Of a stretch of 42,186 nucleotides of DNA, positions 9,260 to 17,317 are shown one piece after another. This stretch comes from Scalindua_A sp046757465 (lineage in GTDB: Bacteria > Planctomycetota > Brocadiia > Brocadiales > Scalinduaceae). The stretch lies in the NCBI GenBank assembly GCA_046757465.1, contig JBHHYH010000022.1, forward strand, positions 1-42,186, written 5' to 3'. Both the position numbers and the translations under genes were made by a program. The notes under the pieces were generated by a model. It searched no databases. It saw nothing but the letters and a program-made list of their open reading frames with translations, and was not told the DNA's origin. Numbering within the stretch: the first letter of the stretch is position 1; every line of letters begins with the position of its first letter.

Positions 9260-10099
9260 ATGGACATGAGAAAATCCTCATTACCAAAATTAACTATTAT
9301 ATCATCATTAATTATATTTATACTTTCTGCGCTGTATTTCTTGCAATCCAGGATTAACCATCTAAGAAGGGAATCTAACCAAGACTCCTTATACCTTGAC
9401 CCAACGGAAACTATACCAATGATACTCTTGGGTAGCTTTAGGGGGGTTCTAGTTGATTTTTTATGGATTCGAGGCATCGCACGGTTTGAGGAAAGGAAAT
9501 TCTACGAACTACTTGCCATAAATAATCTAATTGCGAAATTACAACCACAATTTCCATCTGTATGGATATTTCAAGCATGGAACATGAGCTATAATATTGC
9601 CCATGAATGGGAATCGCCAGAAAACAAATGGAAATGGATCAAAGCAGGACTGGAATTTGCAGAAAAAGGCGCTTTAAAGAATCCGACAAGCGGGGATCTG
9701 TTTTTTGAGATTGGTTATATTTATTTTCATAAATTTGATTCCGTAAGCTTTAAATATACTGATTTTTACAGGAAGCGATTAATGGAGGAAACAGGGAAAG
9801 ACAATTATGAGCAAGCACTCTATTGGGTAAGAAAGTCTTTAGATTACAGTTCAACGCTTCGTAGTAAGATTGTGATTGAAAGGGCCGTGTGCCATATACT
9901 TTGGCGCGCCTCGCTCAGAGCCGAAAAAGAAGGTAAATTGATGGATGCTTTGGAATATGCAAAAAAATCTATTAAAGAATGGGAAAATTATCTGGAGAGA
10001 CATCCTGATGATCCTGATGGTAAAGCCGGAAGTTATTTAAAGACGATTAACGAGAAAAAAATACAACTTGAACAACAAATAGAAAGGTACAAACAATGA
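9260..10099 (+). CDS. Membrane-anchored helical (TPR-like) protein
   Basis: This is a 279-aa protein with one N-terminal membrane anchor (about residues 11-29) and an alpha-helical body. The body contains YWVRKSLDYSS- and ALEYAKKSIKEWENYL-type helix pairs that resemble degenerate tetratricopeptide repeats. The segment DFLWIRGIARFEERKFYELL is a likely conserved core. It starts 3 bases after the permease stop and overlaps hppA by 4 bases (ATGA). It therefore belongs to the operon and may be a periplasmic scaffold of the ABC system. I do not recognise a named family. Confidence 0.75.
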   Translation: MDMRKSSLPKLTIISSLIIFILSALYFLQSRINHLRRESNQDSLYLDPTETIPMILLGSFRGVLVDFLWIRGIARFEERKFYELLAINNLIAKLQPQFPSVWIFQAWNMSYNIAHEWESPENKWKWIKAGLEFAEKGALKNPTSGDLFFEIGYIYFHKFDSVSFKYTDFYRKRLMEETGKDNYEQALYWVRKSLDYSSTLRSKIVIERAVCHILWRASLRAEKEGKLMDALEYAKKSIKEWENYLERHPDDPDGKAGSYLKTINEKKIQLEQQIERYKQ

Positions 10100-12480
10100 C
10101 AAAGGAATTTCTTAAACAAAGGTTACTTTGCAAAGTAATCTTGCTATTTATCATTATAACTTTTGTATCGCAAGGGGCTGTATACGCAACTTCTTCAAAG
10201 GAACATTCTAAAGGAATTAATATTGTTCAAACCAGTTTAGCAACGGTACAAACATCGAAGCTCAACAAGGATATTCAAAAGGTATCGGGTGACCAATCCA
10301 GATCAATACCCATATTTTGGTGGCTTGCACCGATCGGAGCAATTTGTGCACTATTTTTTGTTCGTAAATTCTATAAGGAAGTGATGAGTTATCCTGAGGG
10401 TGATAAAAAAATGGTGGAAATTGCCAACCATGTCAGAGAAGGGGCTTATGCCTATTTGAAACAGCAATATAAGGTCGTAATCATCTTTTTTATATGTACA
10501 TTTATTGCACTATTGGCAATATCTTTTGGATTAAGAATCCAATCCGTATTTGTTCCATTTGCCTTTATTACAAGTGGCTTTTTCTCAGGACTTGCAGGAT
10601 TCCTGGGCATGAAGATGGCGACGAATGCAAGTGCAAGGACAACTGAAGGGGCAAAGAAGTCATTAGACCTAAGTTTGCGGATAGCCTTTCGAAGTGGTGC
10701 TGTAATGGGGTTAATTGTAGTTGGCCTGGGTCTTTTGGATGTGTCTGTATGGTTCTTTGTACTTCGAAAATTTACGGATATTTCTCTAAGAGAAATGGCC
10801 GTAATACTTCCCTGCTTCGGCATGGGAGCTAGTTTTCAGGCTCTTTTTGCGAGGGTAGGAGGAGGTATTTTTACAAAAGCTGCAGATGTTGGCGCTGATC
10901 TGGTAGGAAAGGTTGAGGCTAACATTCCTGAAGATGATCCTAGAAATCCTGCAACCATTGCTGATAATGTTGGTGATAATGTTGGAGATGTGGCCGGGAT
11001 GGGTGCTGACTTGTATGAATCATATTATGCCTCAATACTTGCCAGTGCTGCATTGGGTGTTGCTTGTGGATTGGGTATTGCCGGGCTTGTATTGCCAATG
11101 AGCATAGCAGGTATAGGAATCATCCTGTCGATTATAGGTATCCGAGTCGTAAAAACAAAAGAAGGAGCTTCGCAAAAGGAACTCTTAAAATCTTTAGGAA
11201 GAGGTGTAAACTTGAGTTCAGTCCTAATCCTGATCTTGTCAGCAATTATTATTAGATTTTTACTACCGGGACACTTTGGCATTTGGGGTTCGGTTGTTAC
11301 TGGTTTAATTGCCGGTATATTGATAGGGAAGGGTACTGAATTCTTTACCTCTGCCGACCATGGTCCTACAAAAGGCATTGCAGGCCAAGCAAAAACCGGT
11401 TCAGCCACACTTATTATCGATGGAATCGCTACAGGTATGCTATCTACTATAATACCCGTAAGCACAATTGCCGTAGCCATTATGTTGAGTTTTGCTTTTG
11501 CCGGTGGATTTTCAAATACAGCTATGGGACTTTATGGTATAGGTGTCGCTGCAGTTGGAATGTTATCAACGCTTGGAATAACGCTTGCAACGGATGCTTA
11601 TGGTCCTATTGCTGACAATGCTGGTGGTAATGCCGAGATGAGTGAACAAGAACCGATAGTCAGAGAGAGGACTGATGCCCTTGATGCCCTTGGAAATACA
11701 ACTGCAGCTACTGGTAAGGGTTTTGCAATTGGCTCGGCTGCTTTAACGGCTATGGCATTGCTGGCAGCATATGTTGAGGAGGTTAAAATAGGATTGGAGA
11801 GGACTGGGATACATGCTATAGAAATAGCCGGTCGCACAGTAGAAACTGCAGCACTTCAGATATCTGACATGATGGTCTATTATAATGTTACTTTAATGAA
11901 TCCTAAAGTCCTTGTAGGGCTTTTCCTTGGTTCGATGGTGGCATTTACGTTTTGTGCGTTAACCATGAAGGCTGTTGGCAGGGCTGCGGGGAAGATGGTG
12001 GAGGAAGTAAGAAGGCAATTTAGAGAAATAGCGGGAATTATGGAAGGAACGGGCACTCCTGATTATGCCTCGTGCGTATCAATAAGTACAAAAGGTGCTC
12101 AGAAAGAAATGTTGCTTCCGGCACTAATGGCAATATTTATTCCTATAGTTGTGGGGTTAATATTGGGTGTTCCAGGAGTTATGGGATTGTTAGCTGGAGG
12201 TTTGGCAACTGGATTTCTATTGGCCGTATTCATGGCGAATGCAGGTGGTGCTTGGGACAACGCAAAAAAATTTATTGAAACGGGACAGTACGGTGGGAAG
12301 GGTTCTGAAGCACACAAAGCTGCTGTAGTTGGTGATACGGTAGGAGATCCATTTAAGGACACATCTGGTCCATCGCTAAACATTTTAATTAAGTTGATGT
12401 CGATAGTTTCTCTTGTTTTTGCCGGGTTAATAGTGAAGTTCTCGCCAAAGATTGGAGGTTTTTTACATATTATTAAATAA
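10096..12480 (+). CDS. hppA: K+-dependent membrane-bound ion-pumping pyrophosphatase
   Basis: This protein hydrolyses cytoplasmic pyrophosphate and pumps H+ or Na+ across a membrane (794 aa, about 16 helices). The catalytic signatures are DVGADLVGK (264-272), the Asp-rich IADNVGDNVGDVAGMGADLYES (288-309, quoted only to position) and GDTVGDPFKDTSGPS (746-760). In the GNTTAATGKG segment (533-542), Ala537 and Gly540 occupy the positions that are Lys and Thr in K+-independent enzymes, which indicates K+ dependence. Glu308 sits where Na+-pumping enzymes carry their gating glutamate. Na+ transport is therefore possible, but some K+-dependent H+ pumps share it. The first about 75 residues form an N-terminal extension with a signal-peptide-like segment. 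The ATG overlaps the previous gene by 4 bases. In an anammox-type cell the anammoxosome membrane is a plausible site (inference). Confidence 0.96.
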   Translation: MTKEFLKQRLLCKVILLFIIITFVSQGAVYATSSKEHSKGINIVQTSLATVQTSKLNKDIQKVSGDQSRSIPIFWWLAPIGAICALFFVRKFYKEVMSYPEGDKKMVEIANHVREGAYAYLKQQYKVVIIFFICTFIALLAISFGLRIQSVFVPFAFITSGFFSGLAGFLGMKMATNASARTTEGAKKSLDLSLRIAFRSGAVMGLIVVGLGLLDVSVWFFVLRKFTDISLREMAVILPCFGMGASFQALFARVGGGIFTKAADVGADLVGKVEANIPEDDPRNPATIADNVGDNVGDVAGMGADLYESYYASILASAALGVACGLGIAGLVLPMSIAGIGIILSIIGIRVVKTKEGASQKELLKSLGRGVNLSSVLILILSAIIIRFLLPGHFGIWGSVVTGLIAGILIGKGTEFFTSADHGPTKGIAGQAKTGSATLIIDGIATGMLSTIIPVSTIAVAIMLSFAFAGGFSNTAMGLYGIGVAAVGMLSTLGITLATDAYGPIADNAGGNAEMSEQEPIVRERTDALDALGNTTAATGKGFAIGSAALTAMALLAAYVEEVKIGLERTGIHAIEIAGRTVETAALQISDMMVYYNVTLMNPKVLVGLFLGSMVAFTFCALTMKAVGRAAGKMVEEVRRQFREIAGIMEGTGTPDYASCVSISTKGAQKEMLLPALMAIFIPIVVGLILGVPGVMGLLAGGLATGFLLAVFMANAGGAWDNAKKFIETGQYGGKGSEAHKAAVVGDTVGDPFKDTSGPSLNILIKLMSIVSLVFAGLIVKFSPKIGGFLHIIK

Positions 12481-12558
12481 TAGTAAGGGGCTTTATTCGT
12501 GGGTGTATATATGAATCTATTAGCTTTTTTTATATATCGTGTATATGGAATTTGAGAA

Positions 12559-12795
12559 ATGGATGCAGAATTAAATAGAAGTAACGACATAAGTTGCCCT
12601 AATTCAAGCTGTGAATATGACCATCATCTAAAAGGTGCAAACTTTTGCATGCTTTGCGGTACATTGTTGTACCAGAGGTGCGAGGATTGTTTATCTGCCA
12701 ATCCACAATATGCCAAGTTTTGTTACTATTGCGGTACAAGTCTGTTGGAGCTCAGGTCGATGCATGGTCAGTACGAGGGCACAGAAGAAGTCTAG
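12559..12795 (+). CDS. Small double zinc-ribbon protein
   Basis: This is a 78-aa protein with two zinc-ribbon modules. The first is CPNSSCEYDHHLKGANFCMLC and the second CEDCLSANPQYAKFCYYC. The arrangement matches the DZANK/zinc-ribbon type of small adaptor proteins. Only a weak ribosome-binding site precedes the ATG. It lies 78 bases after hppA on the same strand, and it may be the last gene of that transcript. The function is unknown. Confidence 0.7.
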   Translation: MDAELNRSNDISCPNSSCEYDHHLKGANFCMLCGTLLYQRCEDCLSANPQYAKFCYYCGTSLLELRSMHGQYEGTEEV

Positions 12796-12796
12796 A

Positions 12797-12871
12797 GTAA
12801 GCCCCGTTAGAATTTTGCAAGAGGCATTAAACCCCGTGCGAAAAAGCAGAAGATATTATTGAATTTCATCC
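12797..12871 (+). repeat. Dispersed repeat R1, copy 1
   Basis: This stretch begins CCCCGTTAGAATTTTGCA and runs through GAAAAAGCAGAAG to about 12871. It aligns along its length with the minus strand of 31765-31837 (CCCCGTTGGAATTTCGCA then GAAAAAGCGGAAG). No coding capacity is conserved. It is a short non-coding dispersed repeat. Confidence 0.65.
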
Positions 12872-12880
12872 CCATGCTTC

Positions 12881-12952
12881 CCTGCCCGACCCGTCCCCGC
12901 CAGAACGGATTTGTCGGGCTGGTTGCCGGGCGGGCAAATGGCAGGCGGGCGC
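12881..12952. repeat. GC-rich palindromic element, intergenic copy
   Basis: The sequence is far richer in G and C than its surroundings and contains several inverted CTGCCCG/CGGGCGGG and GCCTGCC/GGCAGGC words. It shares words with the elements inserted into the O-antigen ligase gene and the AsmA-like gene, so it is an intergenic member of that family. Confidence 0.65.
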
Positions 12953-13131
12953 AGAGGGCTTTCTAACGGGGTAAATGCCAATTTAAAAGAGTTGGGTTTC
13001 ACTGAATTGGTTCAGAGATAAGTTGCTTTCTACGTCTCCTTGCGCTCCAGGTTGAACCAAAGATAATAAAAGAGAATTTTACAGGGCTGATAAAATAATT
13101 AGGGAGTTTCAATACGTTAGACTCGAAAGAT

Positions 13132-13455
13132 GTGGCAATTACGTGTGCTAGAATTGCCGATGAAAAGAAGGCGCAAGATGTAATTGTACTTGACATAAGC
13201 AAATTAACCTTTATTGCAGAATATTTTGTAATTTGTACCGGGATTAATGAACGGCAACTTCATACCATAGCTGACGAAATAGAGGTAAAGTTGAAAAAAC
13301 TTCCCAAAGAAAAGATTGGGTTAGAAGGATACAATGAAGCAAAGTGGATACTTATGGACTATGGTGATGTTATCGTGCATCTCTTTGGTAAAGAAATGAG
13401 AAGTTTCTATGATTTAGAACTATTGTGGGGAGATGCCCCCAAGATTCACTGGTAG
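13132..13455 (+). CDS. rsfS: Ribosomal silencing factor RsfS
   Basis: RsfS (Iojap/DUF143) binds ribosomal protein uL14 and blocks joining of the 30S and 50S subunits in starved cells. The 107-aa product has the family core: DVIVLDISKLTFIAEYFVICTG, then SxRQ-like INERQLHTIADEIE, then the C-terminal LMDYGDVIVHLFGKEMRSFYDLE block. The first standard start is GTG 13132, but it has no ribosome-binding site at a normal distance. AGGGAG at 13101-13106 is followed 7 bases later by an in-frame ACG (13114), and the extra residues LDSKDV look like the normal RsfS N-terminus. The real start may therefore be non-canonical, or the ATG may have been lost. Confidence 0.9.
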   Translation: MAITCARIADEKKAQDVIVLDISKLTFIAEYFVICTGINERQLHTIADEIEVKLKKLPKEKIGLEGYNEAKWILMDYGDVIVHLFGKEMRSFYDLELLWGDAPKIHW

Positions 13456-13474
13456 TTGTGTGCTGGATTTTTTG

Positions 13475-14557
13475 CTAAGGCAAAAAACTGTTTGGCTTCT
13501 TCAGCTTTTGTGGAAGGTATTTTTCAATTACATAGTTCAACCCATGCTTAGCCAAAGCTTGCTGTTCTGCTCTGACACCCATATCTATTAGTTTATTGAT
13601 TGCGTTCTGCCATTCTTTGTGTGACTTTATAAACGGGTCATTTTTTAGGGCGTCTTTTGCCCTTTTCACGTCTACGTCTTTTAACGGGTGTGTGGGAAGT
13701 TTATAATCAATAATATCCTGTGGTGTTATGCCAAGATATCGTGCATTAGGAACACAAAAGTATTTGTTTATGTGCGCTGCATTTCCCGAGCCAACTTTTA
13801 AGGTTCTGTATATGTTACTGATGCCATAAGGGTCTCCATCAACAAAGACATATACAGGAATCTTTTTTCCCTCAGACAAACGCCTGATAAATCTCCTGCA
13901 TGCCCTGGTCGGCACGCCTCCCATAGAAATCAATATGCAGTTTGTCTTCTTCCAGTAATTGTGTTTTACAAGTCTTTGGAACATTCCAGCAGTTTCTATC
14001 ACTAATATAAACTTTGCTTTCGTTTCGAATTTCAGATGCTCAACCGAAATTGGGATGGAGTATGCTCCAGAACCAAATTTGGTACAGTCAATCTTGATCT
14101 GCTTACCTGTATCCTGATCTCTATCCACCACTACTAATTGCCCTGCCACATCACCCCCCTTCTCCTCCGGAATGAATCCCAACTGCTCCCTGTTGACCTC
14201 GAACATCGCTTCAACATCATCCATTAGCGTATCGGATTCCGGTTGTTCGTCAAAACGCGCGTCATCCCAGTTCTTTGATACATAGTAAGCCTCCCTCTTT
14301 GTGGCTATGTCGTCTTTTTCAATGAGTTCTTTTGAAAGAGACATCAGCCTTAGTGTCTGGGCAAATGTCTTTACGGTGTTTACGGTCAAAGTACGGATCT
14401 TCTTTTGTCCTCTTAGTTCAAAAAAACCTCTCTTAGGAGTGTATTTAACATTACTCAACGCACGAATTGGAAAATGCATGGAGGGTTTTTGTCTTTTGGT
14501 AATCTTATTATGAATGGATGCTGCTGACTGTTTAATTCTCGTAATTGTTAGTGTCAT
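13475..14557 (-). CDS. top6A: DNA topoisomerase VI subunit A (Spo11-type)
   Basis: This is the DNA-cleaving subunit of type IIB topoisomerase (360 aa). The 5Y-CAP/winged-helix domain carries the catalytic tyrosine in KREAYYVSKN (Tyr91/Tyr92; by analogy with Spo11 the second is the likely nucleophile). The TOPRIM domain supplies the metal ligands Glu188 (VIETAGMFQRL) and Asp240/Asp242 (FVDGDPYG). The length and both domains are complete. It overlaps the stop of the B subunit by 4 bases (ATGA), in the B-then-A order that archaea use. The family is typical of archaea and plants and is rare in bacteria. Confidence 0.95.
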   Translation of the reverse strand: MTLTITRIKQSAASIHNKITKRQKPSMHFPIRALSNVKYTPKRGFFELRGQKKIRTLTVNTVKTFAQTLRLMSLSKELIEKDDIATKREAYYVSKNWDDARFDEQPESDTLMDDVEAMFEVNREQLGFIPEEKGGDVAGQLVVVDRDQDTGKQIKIDCTKFGSGAYSIPISVEHLKFETKAKFILVIETAGMFQRLVKHNYWKKTNCILISMGGVPTRACRRFIRRLSEGKKIPVYVFVDGDPYGISNIYRTLKVGSGNAAHINKYFCVPNARYLGITPQDIIDYKLPTHPLKDVDVKRAKDALKNDPFIKSHKEWQNAINKLIDMGVRAEQQALAKHGLNYVIEKYLPQKLKKPNSFLP

Positions 14558-16161
14558 GATCTACTCCTTTCTAGGATATCAGTCAAGGTATTTACTATTT
14601 TACGTTCCTGCTTATCATTTAAATTTAATATTTCCTTTAAGGCTATTCCAATGTGTGGTATGTACTTCTTTATGTAAGTTTTCTTCTTGATCTCTTCTTC
14701 AGCTTTCTTTTTTCTCTTAATGAATTTAGACAGATGGCGTCCACATTCTTGCAAAGCCAGTTTAATTTCTTTTTCAATTTCAGGATAGTGTGCTATCGAT
14801 TCTTTACTCTCTGATGTAAATGGAACCCAGACCGATGCAAGGTGTACCATGAGGATAACAGGTCCAGTAGGCAACGCACCTGAGGATTGTTGAAGCCCGT
14901 AATTTCTCCATGCGGTATTTATTACCGATTCGGTAATGACGCATGCCGACTGCTGATATTGTAAAGGTACTCTATTAGCAAATCTTAATAACCTTATTAA
15001 CCCCTCTTCAGGCAAGTCTCCTCCATATGCTAATCCAACCTCAACTAGAAAGGGATTACCCCGATACACAGTTGGTGCGCGTGTATTAGATACAATGAAA
15101 TCTGCATTAATCTGTTTCTTAAGACCCTGTATGATGAGCTCATCTCCGATTGGTGAGATACAGTCTGTAGGAGGATTCATGATTTTTGTTAACTTTATTG
15201 CTTTGGAAAGAGCGTCGGCTTCTTGGGCAGCAATCCTTGTTGGTCTGGCTTTGTCGTATAGATTGGCCTTCTGGCAGATTTCTTTTGCAACCTTCGCACT
15301 CACTCTGGAAAAGTCTTTCATGAGAAACGACTGAAGGTTTTTTGCTTTTGTATCATGAAGCATCTTTATCAATATTCCTAACTCTATTCCGTATGGATGA
15401 GGTTTTATCTCTTTTGGCTCAACTGGTAATTTTTTTGATGTTCTGGAATATCTTATCTTCTCTCCTTCAGGGTTAGTGTATGTTATGTCTGCATGAGGAT
15501 TGGCAATGGCGGTTTGTTCAATATAATCGTCTACAGATTGTCGGCCCTTTTGATATTTTGCTTCCAGTTCAATAAGGACTTTTGTTCCGTGTTTAGTATC
15601 CCAGTTGACTTCCACATCCTTTAGAATTCGCGGTTCGTTCTTTTGTGTATCTATTACCAGGCTGTAATGGTGTGCAGGTTTTTTTGGCGATATTTTTGAA
15701 GTTATTAGTACAGGCTTGCCGGTTGTCAATTGACCATACATTCCTGCTGCTGATATTCCTATACCCTGTTGGCCTCTTGACATCTTGAGCCTGTGAAATT
15801 TTGAGCCATAGAGTAGTTTGCCAAATATTCTGGGCATCTGCGATTTCAGGATACCAGGTCCATTGTCCTCGATAGTAACTATAAATCTACCTTCTGCATT
15901 GTTTACCTGTTCTATCTTGACTTTAATGTTAGGGAGAATCTTTGCTTCTTCACAGGCATCAAGTGAGTTATCCATACCTTCTTTAATTGTAGTAAGCAGG
16001 GCCTTCCTGGGGTTGTCAAATCCAAGTAAATGTCTATTCTTTGTGAAGAATTCACTGACGGATATTTCCCTTTGTCCTTTCGCAAGGTCATGTGCCGTAA
16101 TCTTAGGCGCATGATCAGACTGCTTTTTATTCTTTTTTGATACTGCCATCTCTTTTGGCAT
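14554..16161 (-). CDS. top6B: DNA topoisomerase VI subunit B (GHKL ATPase)
   Basis: This is the ATP-driven clamp subunit that works with subunit A to pass duplex DNA and relax or decatenate it (535 aa). The GHKL nucleotide pocket is visible: Glu61 to Asn65 (EGMDNSLDA), the G1 motif EDNGPGI (98-104) and the glycine-rich lid SRGQQGIGISAAGM (128-141). A helix-two-turn-helix insert lies about 270-325. The transducer domain follows, with GNPFLVEVGLAYGG (368-381) and a Lys/Arg-rich hinge (481-497). It sits 11 bases behind the archaemetzincin gene and overlaps top6A by 4 bases, so all three should be one transcript. Confidence 0.95.
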   Translation of the reverse strand: MPKEMAVSKKNKKQSDHAPKITAHDLAKGQREISVSEFFTKNRHLLGFDNPRKALLTTIKEGMDNSLDACEEAKILPNIKVKIEQVNNAEGRFIVTIEDNGPGILKSQMPRIFGKLLYGSKFHRLKMSRGQQGIGISAAGMYGQLTTGKPVLITSKISPKKPAHHYSLVIDTQKNEPRILKDVEVNWDTKHGTKVLIELEAKYQKGRQSVDDYIEQTAIANPHADITYTNPEGEKIRYSRTSKKLPVEPKEIKPHPYGIELGILIKMLHDTKAKNLQSFLMKDFSRVSAKVAKEICQKANLYDKARPTRIAAQEADALSKAIKLTKIMNPPTDCISPIGDELIIQGLKKQINADFIVSNTRAPTVYRGNPFLVEVGLAYGGDLPEEGLIRLLRFANRVPLQYQQSACVITESVINTAWRNYGLQQSSGALPTGPVILMVHLASVWVPFTSESKESIAHYPEIEKEIKLALQECGRHLSKFIKRKKKAEEEIKKKTYIKKYIPHIGIALKEILNLNDKQERKIVNTLTDILERSRS

Positions 16162-16172
16162 TCTTTTAATCC

Positions 16173-16817
16173 TTAAAATTTTTTCTTGTTATTTATGGCC
16201 TTTTTGCAAGTATCGCAAAGTTTCGGACCTTTTCGATCTGTATCTCCCAGAGTATTTGAAAAAAACATTACACAGTTACTATTTGTGCAATGACGTAATC
16301 CGTATGTGTGTCCCAACTCGTGAACTGCTTCAGTGACTGTCCTCTTTTTAAATAGAGCAATATCTTCCGGCAAATCATAAAATTCCTGTCTCAGCCTTAC
16401 CAAAGAGATTAACGCCACTTTCCTCGCTATATCGGCTTCTCCAAATACAAACGTTAGGTCAGGAACAAATAAATCCACATCTGCTATCCCTAATATTCTA
16501 TCATATCCTGATAATTTTAAATCGTGTATTCGTTTCAGAATTCGTGTTGAATGATACTGCCTTCGCTTCTTATTGTATGCGTAATTTGGGTCTTCTTGCT
16601 CTTCTCCAAGATCTATCTTCATATTGAATCTTTCTGCAAGCTCTTTTTGAGTGTAATATAAAATCTCTTTATCTATAGATCCTATAGGAATGATACAAAT
16701 TTTCTTTTCCATCTCTATATTCTTAGTATGGCCTATTTTTATGGCTATACTTTCTACTAATATTAAAAGTACTATTAAAATGGGAAATATTCTATAGTTT
16801 TTTAGGATATATTCCAT
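16173..16817 (-). CDS. amzA: Archaemetzincin-type zinc metalloprotease
   Basis: This is a 214-aa predicted peptidase of family M54. The active site HELGHTYGLRHC (166-177) has the three zinc-binding histidines 166, 170 and 176. The family's second metal site is formed by Cys177, Cys182, Cys201 and Cys204, with the Met-turn Met184. The spacing follows the archaemetzincin pattern HExxHxxGxxHC-x4-C-x-M-x(16/17)-CxxC. Unlike a plain cytoplasmic homologue, it has an N-terminal hydrophobic segment (about 10-28), so it may be membrane-anchored or exported. An internal Met36 (MEKKICIIPIGS) would give the soluble form. It is the first gene of the amzA-top6B-top6A operon. Substrates of this family are unknown. 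Confidence 0.88.
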   Translation of the reverse strand: MEYILKNYRIFPILIVLLILVESIAIKIGHTKNIEMEKKICIIPIGSIDKEILYYTQKELAERFNMKIDLGEEQEDPNYAYNKKRRQYHSTRILKRIHDLKLSGYDRILGIADVDLFVPDLTFVFGEADIARKVALISLVRLRQEFYDLPEDIALFKKRTVTEAVHELGHTYGLRHCTNSNCVMFFSNTLGDTDRKGPKLCDTCKKAINNKKKF

Positions 16818-17194
16818 GCTTTTTCAAAAGTTTTTCCCCTGTAAATAGTATTTAAAGAACATAAAATTCCACAAGCCATTAGTTACAGAATTTACATAAC
16901 GGCATACCCGATTTACTTTTTGCGTTTGGAGATTAAAAAAAAACTGATTGACGAGTTTTTGGGAAGTCAATATTCAATCTAGTATTTTTTTAAGAAGATT
17001 ATATCAACTACCTGTATGGATGGCATGGCTAGACGCTATTTGGGAGGGTAAAAATTAAATGAGATTTTTTGGGTTACAGCCAGTTTCTTTACACATTAAT
17101 TACAGATTGTAGAAAGAAAATCTGGCCCTATCTGTTCTGAAATAGGTTGACAACCAAAGGACAACTTTAGCGCATAAAGGAGAGGGACAAGACA
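16818..17194. other. AT-rich intergenic region
   Basis: No gene is recognised. The region separates the start of the amzA operon from the small ORFs at 17.2 kb. A TTGACA word at 17147-17152 precedes the short plus-strand ORF at 17195, but there is no convincing -10 box at the ideal distance. The upstream part presumably holds the promoter for amzA-top6B-top6A on the minus strand. Confidence 0.4.
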
Positions 17195-17317
17195 ATGAGC
17201 GCGAACTTCCAAGCTCAAAATTCGCCATTTAAATTGGCATTTAAGCCAGTCGCATGGGTCTTAATTATTTCGAGTGCCTGTGATTCTGTAAAACCTTCTC
17301 TGCACAGGGATGTGTAA
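17195..17317 (+). CDS. Possible 40-aa peptide with hydrophobic centre
   Basis: This short ORF has an ATG preceded by a strong purine-rich site AAGGAGAGGG (17177-17186). The predicted peptide has a hydrophobic middle (LAFKPVAWVLIISSAC). It overlaps the minus-strand ORF 17215-17454 by 103 bases in the antisense direction. It may be a real small membrane peptide or a chance ORF. I see no family. Confidence 0.3.
   Translation: MSANFQAQNSPFKLAFKPVAWVLIISSACDSVKPSLHRDV

Larger units (their letters stand above)
12796..13131. other. Intergenic region built from repeats
   Basis: No gene is seen here. An 11-bp perfect inverted repeat, CCCCGTTAGAA (12802-12812) and TTCTAACGGGG (12961-12971), brackets about 170 bases. 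The left part (12797-12871) is a copy of a dispersed repeat also present at 31765-31837 on the other strand. The middle (12881-12952) is a GC-rich palindromic element of the family that interrupts coding genes elsewhere in the window. The last about 35 bases hold the leader of rsfS. Confidence 0.7.

Noticed and set aside
12559..12862. A second overlapping ORF (12635-12862) over the zinc-ribbon gene
   Set aside because: It is the +1 frame of the zinc-ribbon gene. Its product has no recognisable pattern and it runs into repeat sequence.
12881..12952. CRISPR array
   Set aside because: The GC-rich words are palindromic and irregularly spaced, without uniform spacers. No cas gene is present in the window.
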